From the NCBI RefSeq assembly GCF_008580665.1, contig NZ_BKDJ01000003.1:1-64000 (forward strand): a stretch of 64,000 nucleotides of DNA, in the 5' to 3' direction. The notes under the pieces were generated by a model that did not search any database, was not told the DNA's origin, and saw nothing but the letters and a program-made list of their open reading frames with translations. This document shows, piece by piece, positions 24,368 to 33,271 of the stretch. The stretch's first letter is position 1; each line of letters begins with the position of its first letter. The stretch comes from Zafaria cholistanensis (GTDB lineage Bacteria; Actinomycetota; Actinomycetes; Actinomycetales; Micrococcaceae). The position numbers were made by a program, and so were the translations under genes.

Positions 24368-25255
24368 GTGCAAGAGCTGCTCAACACCCTGACCCTCGGG
24401 TCCATCTACCTGCTGTTCGCCCTGGGCATGGCCCTGGCGTGGAGCACCATCGGCATCCTGAACTTCGCGCACGGGGCCATCTTCGTGTTCTCGGCCTTCA
24501 GCGCACACATCATTTCCGAGCATGTGGCGCTGTCGATGCCGGTGCTGATCCTGATTTCCGTACTGGTCGGCGCCGCGATGTCGGCCCTCACCCAGTGGCT
24601 GGCCTTCGAGCAGATCCTCAAGAGGTCGACGAACCACCGTTCCGCCGAGATGCGGGTCCTCATCGGCGGCATCGGCGTTGCGGCCATCCCGATCGCGATC
24701 GTGGACAAGGCGACGGCCTCGGCGCCCTTCGGGTTCGCCAACTCCACGTACAAGACCGAGGTCTACGAGTCCATGGGGTTGCGCATGACCAACACGTCGC
24801 TGATCGTCATCATTACCGGAGTCGGCATCGCAGTGGCACTGACCCTTTGGCTCCGCGCATCACGCCGGGGCCTGGGCCTGCGTGCCATTGGCGTCGACTC
24901 GGAGACCGCATCGCTCATGGGCGTCAACCGTACGGCGATGGCCCTCGGCACGATGGCGATCGCGGGCGGACTGGCCGGGCTCGCGGGAGCCCTCCAGGTC
25001 TTCCAGCTCCAGGCCATGGGCGTGGCGACCGGCGACCAGCTCCTCATCAAGGCGTTCGCGATGATTGTCCTCGGCGGCCTCGGATCGATGGCGGGCGTCA
25101 TTTTCGGCGCTTTCGCCCTGGCCGGCGCAGAGACGCTGATCTTCGCGGCGAAGCTGGGGACCTGGGTGGACGCCGTCTCTTTTGGACTGATCTTCCTCGT
25201 CCTGCTGGTCCGCCCGCAGGGCATCTTTGGACGCCAGGAGGTGCGTCGGACATGA
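24368..25255 (+). CDS. livH: Branched-chain-type ABC transporter permease LivH
   Basis: A 295-residue membrane permease with about eight hydrophobic segments. The N-terminus LLNTLTLGSIYLLFALGMAL and the repeated glycine-rich FALAGAETLIFAAKLG near the end are typical LivH features, as is the conserved cytoplasmic loop GLGLRAIGVDSETASLMGVN. The GTG at 24368 follows AAAGGA by 8 bases. It pairs with LivM, whose start overlaps its stop. Confidence 0.9.
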   Translation: MQELLNTLTLGSIYLLFALGMALAWSTIGILNFAHGAIFVFSAFSAHIISEHVALSMPVLILISVLVGAAMSALTQWLAFEQILKRSTNHRSAEMRVLIGGIGVAAIPIAIVDKATASAPFGFANSTYKTEVYESMGLRMTNTSLIVIITGVGIAVALTLWLRASRRGLGLRAIGVDSETASLMGVNRTAMALGTMAIAGGLAGLAGALQVFQLQAMGVATGDQLLIKAFAMIVLGGLGSMAGVIFGAFALAGAETLIFAAKLGTWVDAVSFGLIFLVLLVRPQGIFGRQEVRRT

Positions 25256-26211
25256 TGGCTTGGTATACCGCGAACGCGGTCGTCGTCCAGGCGACGATGA
25301 CAACACTGCTGCTGGCGCTGAGCATCCAGCTTCCGTTGCGGGTGGGGGTCTTCTCCTTCGCCGGTGTGGGCTGTTTCGGGATCGGCGGCTACACGGCGGC
25401 CATTCTCTACACGAAGTTCGACGTGGACACATGGCCGGCCGTGGCCCTCGGAACCCTGCTCGCCGGCGGCCTGTGCTACCTGCTGGGGCTGATCATCCAC
25501 AAGCTGTCCGGGCTCTACCTGGGCATGGCGACAATCGCGTTCTCCCTGATCGTCGCGGTGGCCGCGACCAACGGCGGCAGCCTGACCGGCGGAGCCTCCG
25601 GGATCTTCGGCGCCCTGGGCGGCATCACCAACCTTCACGTCCTCCTCCTGCTGGCACTCGTCGTCGCCGGCCTGGCCATCTCGGAATACGGGCGGTTTGG
25701 ACGCATGATCGATACCGTCCGCGAGGATCCCGAACTGGCTGCCGCCCTCGGCATCAACGTCGGCCGGTACCGGAAGCTGACCTTCCTGGCCAGCGGCCTG
25801 ATCGGCGGCCTGGCAGGTGCGGTGACCACCCTCCTGCGCTCCACGATCACGCCGGCCGAGGTCAACTTCCACATGGTCGTCGTGGCGCTGACGGTCATCA
25901 TCATCGGCGGGTCGAGCTCGTGGCTCGGGGCCCTCATCGGAGCCATCGTCATCACCTGGCTGCCCACGGTCCTGAGCTTCGTGGCCGACTGGGAGTCGAT
26001 CATCTACGGCTTCCTCGTCGCGCTGGCAGCAATCTTCCTTCCCGGCGGCGTCCTCGGCCTGGCCAAGGACCTCATCCACCGCTGGCGGGCGCGGCGCCGG
26101 CCCACACCGCCGGCCCCGCCCGCGTCGGAGGCGGAGAAGATCCCCGGCGGCGAACCCAGCTCCCCCGCAACGGAGCGCAGCCTGGCATCCACCCAAGGAG
26201 GAACATCGTGA
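25252..26211 (+). CDS. livM: Branched-chain-type ABC transporter permease LivM
   Basis: A 319-residue permease. VGVFSFAGVGCFGIGGYTAA, SGLYLGMATIAFSLI and the EAA-like loop TVREDPELAAALGINVGRYR are LivM landmarks. The C-terminal tail after the last helix is Pro/Ala-rich (RRRPTPPAPPAS), probably cytoplasmic. The start overlaps livH by ATGA and two adjacent ATG codons are possible. It forms the membrane channel with LivH. Confidence 0.9.
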   Translation: MMAWYTANAVVVQATMTTLLLALSIQLPLRVGVFSFAGVGCFGIGGYTAAILYTKFDVDTWPAVALGTLLAGGLCYLLGLIIHKLSGLYLGMATIAFSLIVAVAATNGGSLTGGASGIFGALGGITNLHVLLLLALVVAGLAISEYGRFGRMIDTVREDPELAAALGINVGRYRKLTFLASGLIGGLAGAVTTLLRSTITPAEVNFHMVVVALTVIIIGGSSSWLGALIGAIVITWLPTVLSFVADWESIIYGFLVALAAIFLPGGVLGLAKDLIHRWRARRRPTPPAPPASEAEKIPGGEPSSPATERSLASTQGGTS

Positions 26212-26981
26212 GCCGCTCGCAGAACGACAGTGCCGACCCGCGGATGATCTTCGAGGCCGACGACGTCGCCGTGCACTTTGGGGGCGTGAAAGCCGTCGAT
26301 GGCCTGACCTTCGGACTTCCCGAGGGCAAGATCATCGGGATCCTGGGACCTAACGGCTCGGGCAAGAGCACCCTGGTGGGCGCGATCACGCGGCACGTTC
26401 CCCTGACCCGGGGGACGCTGAAGTTCCTCGGGAAGGACTACGCCGGCGATGAGCCGCACCTGGTGCCCCACCGCGGCATTGCCCGAACTTTCCAGACGGT
26501 GCGCCTCCTCGAGGAGCGAAACGTGCTGGAGAACGTCTTGCTGGGCACCGACTCCCTGACCGCGGGCGGGCGGGCGGCGCGCCGTTTGGGGCAGGAGCGG
26601 GCCGAACAGGCCATGGCCAGGACCGGATGCGACCACCTTGCAAAGGTGAGGCCGGACGAGCTGTCCTACGGAAACCGCCGCCGCGTGGAGATTGCCCGCG
26701 CCATCGCCATGGAGCCCAAGCTCCTTCTGCTCGACGAGCCGACGGCAGGCATGGGCCGCGCCGAGAAGGAGGAGATCTCCACCCTGATGTTGTCGTTGCG
26801 GGCCGAGGGGCTCACCCAGCTCATCGTCGAACACGACGTGCAGATGATGGTGGACACCTGCGACAGCCTGCTCGCGATGAACTTCGGAAAACTGATCGTG
26901 GAAGGGGAACCGCGGGAGGTCGTTCGCAACCCGGCGGTCCAGGAAGCCTATCTAGGAAAGCAGGCGGTCAAGCATGCTTGA
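26208..26981 (+). CDS. livG: Branched-chain-type ABC transporter ATPase LivG
   Basis: A 257-residue ABC ATPase. Walker A GPNGSGKST near residue 48; the LivG-type signature LSYGNRRRVEIARA replaces LSGGQ; Walker B LLLLDEPTAGMG; and the switch His in IVEHDVQMM. The GTG start overlaps livM (GTGA) with GGAGGAAC upstream. It energises transport together with LivF. The Q-loop segment RTFQTVRLLEERNVLENVLLG is intact. Confidence 0.92.
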   Translation: MSRSQNDSADPRMIFEADDVAVHFGGVKAVDGLTFGLPEGKIIGILGPNGSGKSTLVGAITRHVPLTRGTLKFLGKDYAGDEPHLVPHRGIARTFQTVRLLEERNVLENVLLGTDSLTAGGRAARRLGQERAEQAMARTGCDHLAKVRPDELSYGNRRRVEIARAIAMEPKLLLLDEPTAGMGRAEKEEISTLMLSLRAEGLTQLIVEHDVQMMVDTCDSLLAMNFGKLIVEGEPREVVRNPAVQEAYLGKQAVKHA

Positions 26982-27687
26982 GGTCAACGATCTGCACGTG
27001 AGCTATGGCGCGGTCAACGCGGTTCGCGGTGTCTCGATGTCCGCGTCCGCCGGCCGGATCACCCTGGTCCTCGGATCGAACGGTGCCGGCAAGACGACGT
27101 CGCTGCGAGCCATCCACGGTCTGCTGAAGGCCCGGAGCGGTTCGGTGAAGCTGGACGGCAAGGAGATCCTGGGGCGGTCCGCCCACCGGCAGGTCCGGCA
27201 GGGCGTGGTCATGGTGCCGGAGGGGCGGCGGATCTTTCCGTCACTTACGGTCGAGGAGAACCTCCGCATGGGGGCCTACACCGTGAGCCGCCCGGACGCC
27301 CAACGCACTGTCGCCGGGATCTACGAGAAGTTCCCCATCCTGTCCGAGCGCAGGTCGATGCCCGGAGGCCTGCTCAGCGGCGGCGAGCAGCAGATGCTGG
27401 CCTTCGGACGCGCCATGATGTCGCAACCGAAGGTGGTTCTCCTCGACGAGCCGTCCATGGGCCTGGCGCCGGGGATGGTGGACCGCGTCATGTCCAGGGT
27501 CCGCGAGATGGCCGACACCGGGATCGCCGTCCTGATGGTGGAACAGAACGCCGACGCCGCCCTGGCGGTGGCCGACGACGTCGTCCTGGTGCAGCGCGGG
27601 GAAGTGGTGTGGACCGGCACGGCCGAAAATGCCCAATCCGACACCGCCCTAGTTCACGCGTTCCTGGGCGAGGCCGCCCTCGCCTGA
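26974..27687 (+). CDS. livF: Branched-chain-type ABC transporter ATPase LivF
   Basis: A 237-residue ABC ATPase. Walker A GSNGAGKTT near residue 36, VPEGRRIFPSLTVEENL typical of LivF, signature LLSGGEQQMLAFGRA, Walker B VVLLDEPSMGLAP and switch VEQNADAAL. It overlaps livG by 8 bases. With LivG, LivH, LivM and LivK it makes a complete importer. Confidence 0.92.
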   Translation: MLEVNDLHVSYGAVNAVRGVSMSASAGRITLVLGSNGAGKTTSLRAIHGLLKARSGSVKLDGKEILGRSAHRQVRQGVVMVPEGRRIFPSLTVEENLRMGAYTVSRPDAQRTVAGIYEKFPILSERRSMPGGLLSGGEQQMLAFGRAMMSQPKVVLLDEPSMGLAPGMVDRVMSRVREMADTGIAVLMVEQNADAALAVADDVVLVQRGEVVWTGTAENAQSDTALVHAFLGEAALA

Positions 27688-27856
27688 GGGCTTGAACATC
27701 GTGGAGAGCATCCCGGGGCAGGCCACCATCCAGGACTTCGCGTCGCCGGCGCAGGAACTCGCGGCGAAGGGTCCCGACGCCGGCTGGTGGATCGCCCGCG
27801 CGATCAAAACCAGCGGCGGCCCGTTCCGGGGGGCATCCGGGAGGGTTTGGAGCTGA
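27686..27856 (+). pseudogene. Remnant of a second livK-type binding protein
   Basis: Directly after livF, one frame reads GLNIVESIPGQATIQDF, then AQELAAKGPDA and WWIARAIKTSG. These match two separate parts of the intact LivK (QDFTAQAQEIAAKKPDA and SMWWLARAIKASG), so about 85 codons between them are missing. Near 27829 the match continues in the next frame (GIREGLEL against GIQKGLQK), a frameshift caused by a G-run. There is no start, signal peptide or ribosome site. It is a decayed duplicate of the livK at 23111 or of a related gene. Confidence 0.75.
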
Positions 27857-27943
27857 CTGCGCGGGGAAGGCACCCGGGAAACGCTCATCTCCGACTGGAA
27901 GCCGCCTTTCCGGCGGCTCGCACATCGATCAGGGAGTAACAGC

Positions 27944-28417
27944 ATGACCGAAACTACGGCAAACATGCTTCAGCACTTTCGCGCCCACCAACTCCTGACC
28001 ACGTACACGCGCATGGTCGATGCCAAGGACGTGGAGGGGCTGGCCACGATTGCGCATCCGGACATCGTCCTGGTGCGAAGCGCCGACAGGGCGCCCCGGG
28101 CGGGCCGGGAGGCGTTCCTGGACCTTTACCGGGATTTCGCGCGGTCCGATGTCCAAGAGAGCCAGCACATGGCCACCAACCTCTCCGTCACCGAGTTGGA
28201 CGACGGATCGCTTGCCGTGGCGGCGCGTTTTCTGGCAATCACCACGCATCCGGACGGAGCACGCGCCACCTGGGGCCGGTACAACGACGAAATCGCGCAG
28301 CACAAGGGCAAGTGGGTCTTCACCGCCAAGCGCATCCAGGTGGTGCGCACGGCCCTGGTGGACGGGGACATGCTGGCCCCGCTCAACGCCAGTTCGTTCG
28401 ATCCGATGCCCCGCTGA
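27944..28417 (+). CDS. SnoaL-like (NTF2-fold) protein
   Basis: A 157-residue alpha+beta barrel protein. LLTTYTRMVDAKDVEGLATIAHPDIVLV and the aromatic KGKWVFTAKRIQVV near the end follow the SnoaL/ring-hydroxylating small-subunit fold. Such proteins act as isomerases, cyclases or hydratases on cyclic substrates or as accessory subunits. No catalytic residue can be fixed. GGGAGTAACAGC precedes the ATG. The window has three SnoaL-like genes (also 40810 and 56997), each beside a different catabolic segment. Confidence 0.72.
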   Translation: MTETTANMLQHFRAHQLLTTYTRMVDAKDVEGLATIAHPDIVLVRSADRAPRAGREAFLDLYRDFARSDVQESQHMATNLSVTELDDGSLAVAARFLAITTHPDGARATWGRYNDEIAQHKGKWVFTAKRIQVVRTALVDGDMLAPLNASSFDPMPR

Positions 28418-28427
28418 GGCCGGGGAC

Positions 28428-28916
28428 ATGCCTAAGGCCCACCACCAGCCGCGCCCCGTGGGGACCGGAACCATCTCGGAGCAGTTGCCCGAGGACATCA
28501 GGGCGCAGATTGGACGCCGGTTTCCCGGGGGGTACTACACGGCCGAGCCCTACCGCGCCTGGCTCCTTGCCGATGCGGCGGCAGACCGGCCCCACGCCCC
28601 TGCCGTCCACCCCCTGCACGCCTGGCTCGCCACCACCGGGGGGATCGGCATTACCTGGGACGAGTTCTTCGCCTGGTTCGGGGCCACCGCCGCCGACGGC
28701 CCGATGTTCGGCGAGCACGAAACCGTTCTGCACCGCCGGCTGCGCACGGACCGCCGCTACAGGGTGAGCGGGTCCGTCGTCTCCGCCGTGCGGAAGCGCG
28801 GCCGCGCCGCTGGCCTGTTCGACCTGGTGGAATATCAGCTGGAACTGCACGACGACGCCGACGGCGGCCACGTGGCGACCTGTTGGAACTCGATCGTCTT
28901 TCCCCGGGGTGGATGA
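28428..28916 (+). CDS. Hotdog-fold protein, MaoC-type dehydratase N-terminal-like
   Basis: A 162-residue protein. RPVGTGTISEQLPEDIRAQIG at the start and GEHETVLHRRLRTDRRYRVSGSV resemble the N-terminal, usually non-catalytic, half of two-part MaoC hydratases. The second half would be the next gene at 28913, which carries the catalytic-type motif. The stop overlaps that gene's start (ATGATGA). Together they could form an (R)-specific enoyl-CoA hydratase heterodimer; this is inferred from arrangement. Confidence 0.68.
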   Translation: MPKAHHQPRPVGTGTISEQLPEDIRAQIGRRFPGGYYTAEPYRAWLLADAAADRPHAPAVHPLHAWLATTGGIGITWDEFFAWFGATAADGPMFGEHETVLHRRLRTDRRYRVSGSVVSAVRKRGRAAGLFDLVEYQLELHDDADGGHVATCWNSIVFPRGG

Positions 28917-29407
28917 TGGGCCACTCCACCGTCCGCCGGGATGCCGCCGGCCTCCGGGTCGGCATGGAAATTCCCCCCTGGGAGGTCCTGGTCAGCGCCG
29001 AGAAGATGAAGACCACCGCGGCGCTGCTGGCCGATCCCAACCCGATCCACTTCGATGTCGGGGCCGTCCAGGCGCTCGGGCTGGGGGACCGGCCGGTCAA
29101 CCAAGGCCCACTCAACATGGGCTACGTCATGAACATGCTCGCTGCCTTCACCGGATCACACGACTGTCTCCGCCGCCTGCGGGTGCGCTTCCTCGCCAAT
29201 GTCCTCGCCGGCGACCGGGTGAGGGCGGCCGGCGTGGTCACTGGCCTGACGGAGGCGCCGGACCACGGCGGACGCTGGGCCGAATGCGACGTCAGCCTGG
29301 CCGTCGTCGGCGGCCGAACCGTGCTGAGGGGGACGGCGACGGTTGCACTCCCGGGGGCGGGTGCCGGAGCGGCCGAAAGCGACGACCACGAGGAGAACAA
29401 GACATGA
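28913..29407 (+). CDS. MaoC-like dehydratase (catalytic-type half)
   Basis: A 164-residue hotdog protein. LLADPNPIHFDVGAVQALG contains the hydratase-2 motif (Asp, His) used by MaoC enzymes to add water to enoyl-CoA; GPLNMGYVMNML follows. It overlaps the 28428 gene and its stop overlaps the thioesterase start (ATGA), so three hotdog proteins are made in sequence. It probably acts on an alpha,beta-unsaturated CoA ester of the pathway. Confidence 0.78.
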   Translation: MMGHSTVRRDAAGLRVGMEIPPWEVLVSAEKMKTTAALLADPNPIHFDVGAVQALGLGDRPVNQGPLNMGYVMNMLAAFTGSHDCLRRLRVRFLANVLAGDRVRAAGVVTGLTEAPDHGGRWAECDVSLAVVGGRTVLRGTATVALPGAGAGAAESDDHEENKT

Positions 29408-29892
29408 CAACGGCGGCCGGCGTGTCGGTGGACACCGCCTCAAAGGATATTGCCCAGGGACGCCTGGTGTTCCAGCTTGCCTACGGCGACTGCGACGTCG
29501 TTGGCATCGCCTATTTCGCGATCTACTACCCGTGGATGGAGCGTGCGTACAGCACCTGGCTGCACGCGCACGGCATCCGCAGCGGACAGATGCTGGAGGA
29601 CTTGGGCATCGTGACGGTCGGGGCGAGTTCGGGTGCGACCTATGCGCAACCGGCGCGGGTCTTCGACCGGCTTGCCTGCCAGGTCGTGCTGGAACGCCTC
29701 GGGACAAGTTCCTACACGCTCGGCTTCGACTTCACCCGCGACGGCACGCTTGTCACCCGCGGCCAGATGACCTTTGCCTGCCGCAGCCCCCGTTGGGACA
29801 AGACCCCGGTCCCCGACCGCCTTGCCGCCATCCTGTCGAGCCTGCCGCGCCGGCACACGGACCCGGACCTGCGCCGGGCACCAAAAGAATAG
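29404..29892 (+). CDS. Acyl-CoA thioesterase, 4-hydroxybenzoyl-CoA-thioesterase type
   Basis: A 162-residue hotdog thioesterase. The active-site motif AYGDCDVVGIAYFAIYYPWMERA (Asp in GDCD) is in the expected N-terminal place, followed by GASSGATYAQPARVFDRL. It would release free acids from CoA esters, perhaps to rescue CoA from dead-end intermediates. It is coupled to the MaoC gene and followed 11 bases later by a CoA ligase, so making and breaking thioesters are encoded side by side. Confidence 0.8.
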   Translation: MTTAAGVSVDTASKDIAQGRLVFQLAYGDCDVVGIAYFAIYYPWMERAYSTWLHAHGIRSGQMLEDLGIVTVGASSGATYAQPARVFDRLACQVVLERLGTSSYTLGFDFTRDGTLVTRGQMTFACRSPRWDKTPVPDRLAAILSSLPRRHTDPDLRRAPKE

Positions 29893-29903
29893 GACCCGAC
29901 ACG

Positions 29904-31484
29904 ATGTCACCCACAACACTGGAGCAGCGGCAGCTGTCGATCGGCGCCTGGCTCGCCAACGCCGCCGGCCGGCACCCGCACGCCACCATCGGGATCGAGG
30001 GGCACGCCGTCTCGGTCGCGGCGCTCGATGCCGCGGCGGGACGGGCCGCCGCCGGTTTCCGGGCCCTGGGCCTGGCGCCCGGAGACCGGGTTTGCCTGGT
30101 CATGCCGGCCAGCACGGAGGCTCTCCACGCATGGTTTGGCCTGGCGAAGGCCGGCCTTGTGGAGGTTCCGTTGAATCCGGCCGGCGGATCCGAGCTGCTG
30201 CGGTACTGCATCGAGCAATCCGGTGCGACGGTGGTGGTGTGCGATGCCGGGCGCGAAGCCATGGTCCGCGAGTTGATTCGGGATGTCGAGGCGGTGCGGT
30301 ACCTGGTGGTGGCCGGCGGCGGGACGCCGAAGGCGGCGGCGCGGGTTGACCGGTTGGCGTTCGAGGACGTGCTGGCGCATCCGGAAGGTCCGGTGCACGA
30401 GGTCGATCCCGCATCGGCAGCGGTGATCCTCTACACGTCGGGGACCACGGGGCCGCCGAAGGGAGTGCTGCTGAGCCACCGGGCAAACATCAACTTGGCC
30501 CGGCACACCACCAGGCTGCTCGGGTACACGGCCAACGACCGCCTGTATTCCGTCTTTCCGCTGTATCACAGCAACGCACGGTACTGCAGCGTCATGGCAG
30601 CGATCGAGGCCGGCGCGGACCTGGTCATGCACCGCAGGTTCTCCGCCAGCCGGTTCTGGGACATCTGCCGCGAGCACGGCATCACCGCTTTCAACTACCA
30701 GGGTGCGATGATGAGCATCCTGCACAAGCAGCCGCCCCGTCCCGACGACGCCGACCACCCCGTCCGGCTCGGATTCGGCGCGCCGTGCCCGCCCGAGATT
30801 TTCGCCGACTTCGAACGCCGGTTCGGCGTCCGCCTCACCGAGATTTACGGCAGCACCGAGGTCTCCATCGTCACCGACATGCCACCAGGGGACCGCAGGA
30901 TCGGGACGGCTGGCAATGAGTCGGAGAACTACCAGGTTGCCATCGTCGATGACCAGGACCAGCCGGTGCCCTCCGGCACGACAGGTGAAATCGTGGTCCG
31001 CCCCAAGAAACCGGGATGGATGTTCGACGGCTACCACCGGATGCCCGGGGCCACGGCGGAGAGCTGGCGCAACCTGTGGTTCCACACGGGCGACCGCGGG
31101 CAACTCGACGACGACGGCTTCCTCACCTTTGTCGACCGCGTCAAGGACTCGATCCGGCGCCGGGGGGAAAACATCTCCTCCTGGGAGATCGAGCGCGTGG
31201 TCGGGGGCCACCCGGACGTTGCCCAGGTGGCCGCCTACGGCGTGCCCTCCACGCTCAGCGAGGAGGAGGTGATGGTCGCCGTCGTGCCGCGGGAGGGCCG
31301 AATCCTCGACCCGGCCGTGCTCATTGGCCATTGCGGGGGTGCGCTCACCTCCTTTGCGGTGCCCCGTTTCGTCAGGATCGTCAACGCGCTGCCCATGACG
31401 CCCAGCCAGCGGGTGGAGAAGTACCGGCTGCGGGCCGAGGGAGTCACGGAAGGCACCTGGGACAGCCAGGCGGGCACGCAATGA
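29904..31484 (+). CDS. AMP-forming acyl-CoA ligase
   Basis: A 526-residue ANL-superfamily ligase. The P-loop ILYTSGTTGPPKGVLLSH is near residue 174, FPLYHSNARYC follows, EIYGSTEVS is the A5 motif near 315, WFHTGDRGQLDDDGF the A7 motif, and RVKDSIRRRGENISSWEIE the A8 hinge. The last region SQRVEKYRLR keeps a lysine at the adenylating position. It is similar to crotonobetaine/carnitine-type and cyclic-acid CoA ligases. It lies between a thioesterase and a crotonase, the latter overlapping its stop by 4 bases. Confidence 0.88.
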   Translation: MSPTTLEQRQLSIGAWLANAAGRHPHATIGIEGHAVSVAALDAAAGRAAAGFRALGLAPGDRVCLVMPASTEALHAWFGLAKAGLVEVPLNPAGGSELLRYCIEQSGATVVVCDAGREAMVRELIRDVEAVRYLVVAGGGTPKAAARVDRLAFEDVLAHPEGPVHEVDPASAAVILYTSGTTGPPKGVLLSHRANINLARHTTRLLGYTANDRLYSVFPLYHSNARYCSVMAAIEAGADLVMHRRFSASRFWDICREHGITAFNYQGAMMSILHKQPPRPDDADHPVRLGFGAPCPPEIFADFERRFGVRLTEIYGSTEVSIVTDMPPGDRRIGTAGNESENYQVAIVDDQDQPVPSGTTGEIVVRPKKPGWMFDGYHRMPGATAESWRNLWFHTGDRGQLDDDGFLTFVDRVKDSIRRRGENISSWEIERVVGGHPDVAQVAAYGVPSTLSEEEVMVAVVPREGRILDPAVLIGHCGGALTSFAVPRFVRIVNALPMTPSQRVEKYRLRAEGVTEGTWDSQAGTQ

Positions 31485-32242
31485 GCGGGCCGCTGCAGCG
31501 ATTCAGGATCATCGAGCACTCCGCGCATGTCCTTGAGCTGCGCATGGCGCGCCCGGAGAAGCTCAATGCGATGGACCAGCGCTGGTTTCGCGAGTTGACG
31601 CACGTGATGGGACGCTTTGGGGTGGAGGACGACGTCCGCGCCGTCGTCCTTACGGGCGAGGGGCGCGCGTTCTCCGCAGGCGGGGACATCGACATGTTCC
31701 ACGACCTTGGCGGCGACGCGGACCTGGTGCGGCCGCACCTGCGGCGCGTGTACGAGGCCTTCCACTCCGTGGAACGGTGCGCGGTTCCGGTGATCGCCGC
31801 GGTCGGCGGCCGGGCCTACGGAGGAGGAACCGAGCTTGCCCTGGCCTGCGACATGGTCCTTGCTGGGGAGTCAGCCCGGTTTTCCTTCAAGGAAGCCAAC
31901 GTCGGACTCCAGCCGGGATTCGGAATCGTGCGCGGACCACAGGTAATCGGCCCCCAGTGGACCAGCTACCTGGCGCTCACCGGACGCGACCTCGATCCCT
32001 GCCAGGCACTGGCGTGCGGCCTGGTCCAGGAGGTCCACCCGGACGATGAACTGCTTGAACGCGCTCTGGGCCTGGCCGGGGAGATCGCGGCGAAGCCCCC
32101 GCTCGCGGTTCAGGTCGGCAAGGCGTTCATCAACCGGCACACCACGGCCGGCTTCAGCGAGTCGGTGGAGGCGACCGCCCTGCTCTTTGGGACCGCCCAG
32201 CATGCGGCAGCCGTGGCCGCATTCCGGCAGCGCGCCCGCTGA
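31481..32242 (+). CDS. Enoyl-CoA hydratase/isomerase
   Basis: A 253-residue crotonase. AFSAGGDIDMF is the CoA-binding loop, GGGTELALACDMV carries the first catalytic Glu, and FSFKEANVGLQPGFG the second, so hydratase activity is plausible. This differs from the MenB/BadI-like crotonase at 16215, where the second Glu is absent. Its start overlaps the ligase stop, and it ends the unit beginning at 27944. Confidence 0.87.
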   Translation: MSGPLQRFRIIEHSAHVLELRMARPEKLNAMDQRWFRELTHVMGRFGVEDDVRAVVLTGEGRAFSAGGDIDMFHDLGGDADLVRPHLRRVYEAFHSVERCAVPVIAAVGGRAYGGGTELALACDMVLAGESARFSFKEANVGLQPGFGIVRGPQVIGPQWTSYLALTGRDLDPCQALACGLVQEVHPDDELLERALGLAGEIAAKPPLAVQVGKAFINRHTTAGFSESVEATALLFGTAQHAAAVAAFRQRAR

Positions 32243-32365
32243 GGGCCGGGCCGGGAAACATGCCCGCCGTGCCCGGGTTGGCAGGCAGTGAGGGGCGTCC
32301 GGCTCCCTGCGGGATGGCTGCGGAAGACGCGCGGCACAAACCCCTTGAAGAGCGACAAGTCATCC

Positions 32366-32382
32366 GTAATAATGATGATTAT
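32366..32382. promoter_or_regulatory. ATGAT-type operator before SDR gene
   Basis: GTAATAATGATGATTAT includes ATAATGATGATTAT, a 14-base near-palindrome with one mismatched pair. It is 92 bases before the SDR ATG at 32474. The first 13 bases are nearly identical to the site at 59647. Confidence 0.5.
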
Positions 32383-32473
32383 AAAATGGGCCCGAGGGCG
32401 GACGATGGTAGTTTCCGTCGCGAACCCGGTGCCACCCACCGCCGATTTACCCGAGCATCGAAGAAGGAAAATT

Positions 32474-33232
32474 ATGCTGCAGAATAAGGTCGCGTTGGTC
32501 ACTGCTGGTGCCTCCGGGATGGGCAGGGCGGGCGCCGAACGGTTCGCCGAGCAGGGGGCGTTCGTCTACGTCGTGGACCGGGATGAGGAGGCCACCAGGG
32601 CCGTTGTCGACGGGATCCGGGAAAAGGGCGGTCAGGCGACCGGCATCGTCGCGGACGTCCGTGACCTGGATGCCCTGAAGGACGTCGCCGGACAGGTGCA
32701 GAGGGAGCACGGCGTGCTCCATGTCCTTTACAACAACGTCGGCATCCCTGGCGCGGCCGGCCTGGACCTCAGCCAGGAGGAGTGGGATGCCCTGATCGAG
32801 ATCAACGCGCGCGCCAGCTTCTACCTCACCCACTATCTGACCGACCTGCTCAAGGCGGCCGATGGCGCCTCGGTGATCTTCAAGAGCTCGAGCTCGGGCC
32901 TGGTGGGATCGCCGTGGAGCCCCCTGTACTCCTTCACCAAGGGCGGGCTCATTGCCCTGGTGCGCTCCCTTGCCCTGGCCTTTGCGGCGGACAAGATCCG
33001 CGTCAACGCCATCGCTCCGGGCTCCGTGGAGACCCCCGGACTGCCCGGGTTCTTCCGGGCCTCGCCGGAGGAGGTCGAGGAGCGCAAGCAGGCCTTCTTC
33101 GCCCAGATCCCCATGGGGCGTGCCTCGCAGCCGGAGGAGGTCGCCGGCGTGGCCCTTTTCCTGGCCAGCGACCTGTCCAGCTACGTCACCGGGATCACCA
33201 TTCCCGTTGACGGCGGGCTCACCGCCAAGTAG
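32474..33232 (+). CDS. SDR-family oxidoreductase
   Basis: A 252-residue short-chain dehydrogenase. The nucleotide motif is VTAGASGMGRA (Ala where Gly is usual), NNVG replaces NNAG, and the active site is SSSSGLVGSPWSPLYSFTK with Tyr and Lys in place. AAGGA is 5 bases before the ATG. It forms a two-gene unit with the LLM enzyme at 33272, so it may oxidise an alcohol to the ketone that the LLM enzyme then oxygenates or reduces. Confidence 0.85.
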   Translation: MLQNKVALVTAGASGMGRAGAERFAEQGAFVYVVDRDEEATRAVVDGIREKGGQATGIVADVRDLDALKDVAGQVQREHGVLHVLYNNVGIPGAAGLDLSQEEWDALIEINARASFYLTHYLTDLLKAADGASVIFKSSSSGLVGSPWSPLYSFTKGGLIALVRSLALAFAADKIRVNAIAPGSVETPGLPGFFRASPEEVEERKQAFFAQIPMGRASQPEEVAGVALFLASDLSSYVTGITIPVDGGLTAK

Positions 33233-33271
33233 ACCCATGCCCCTTTGGGGCAAGAGAGCAAGGAGATCACC

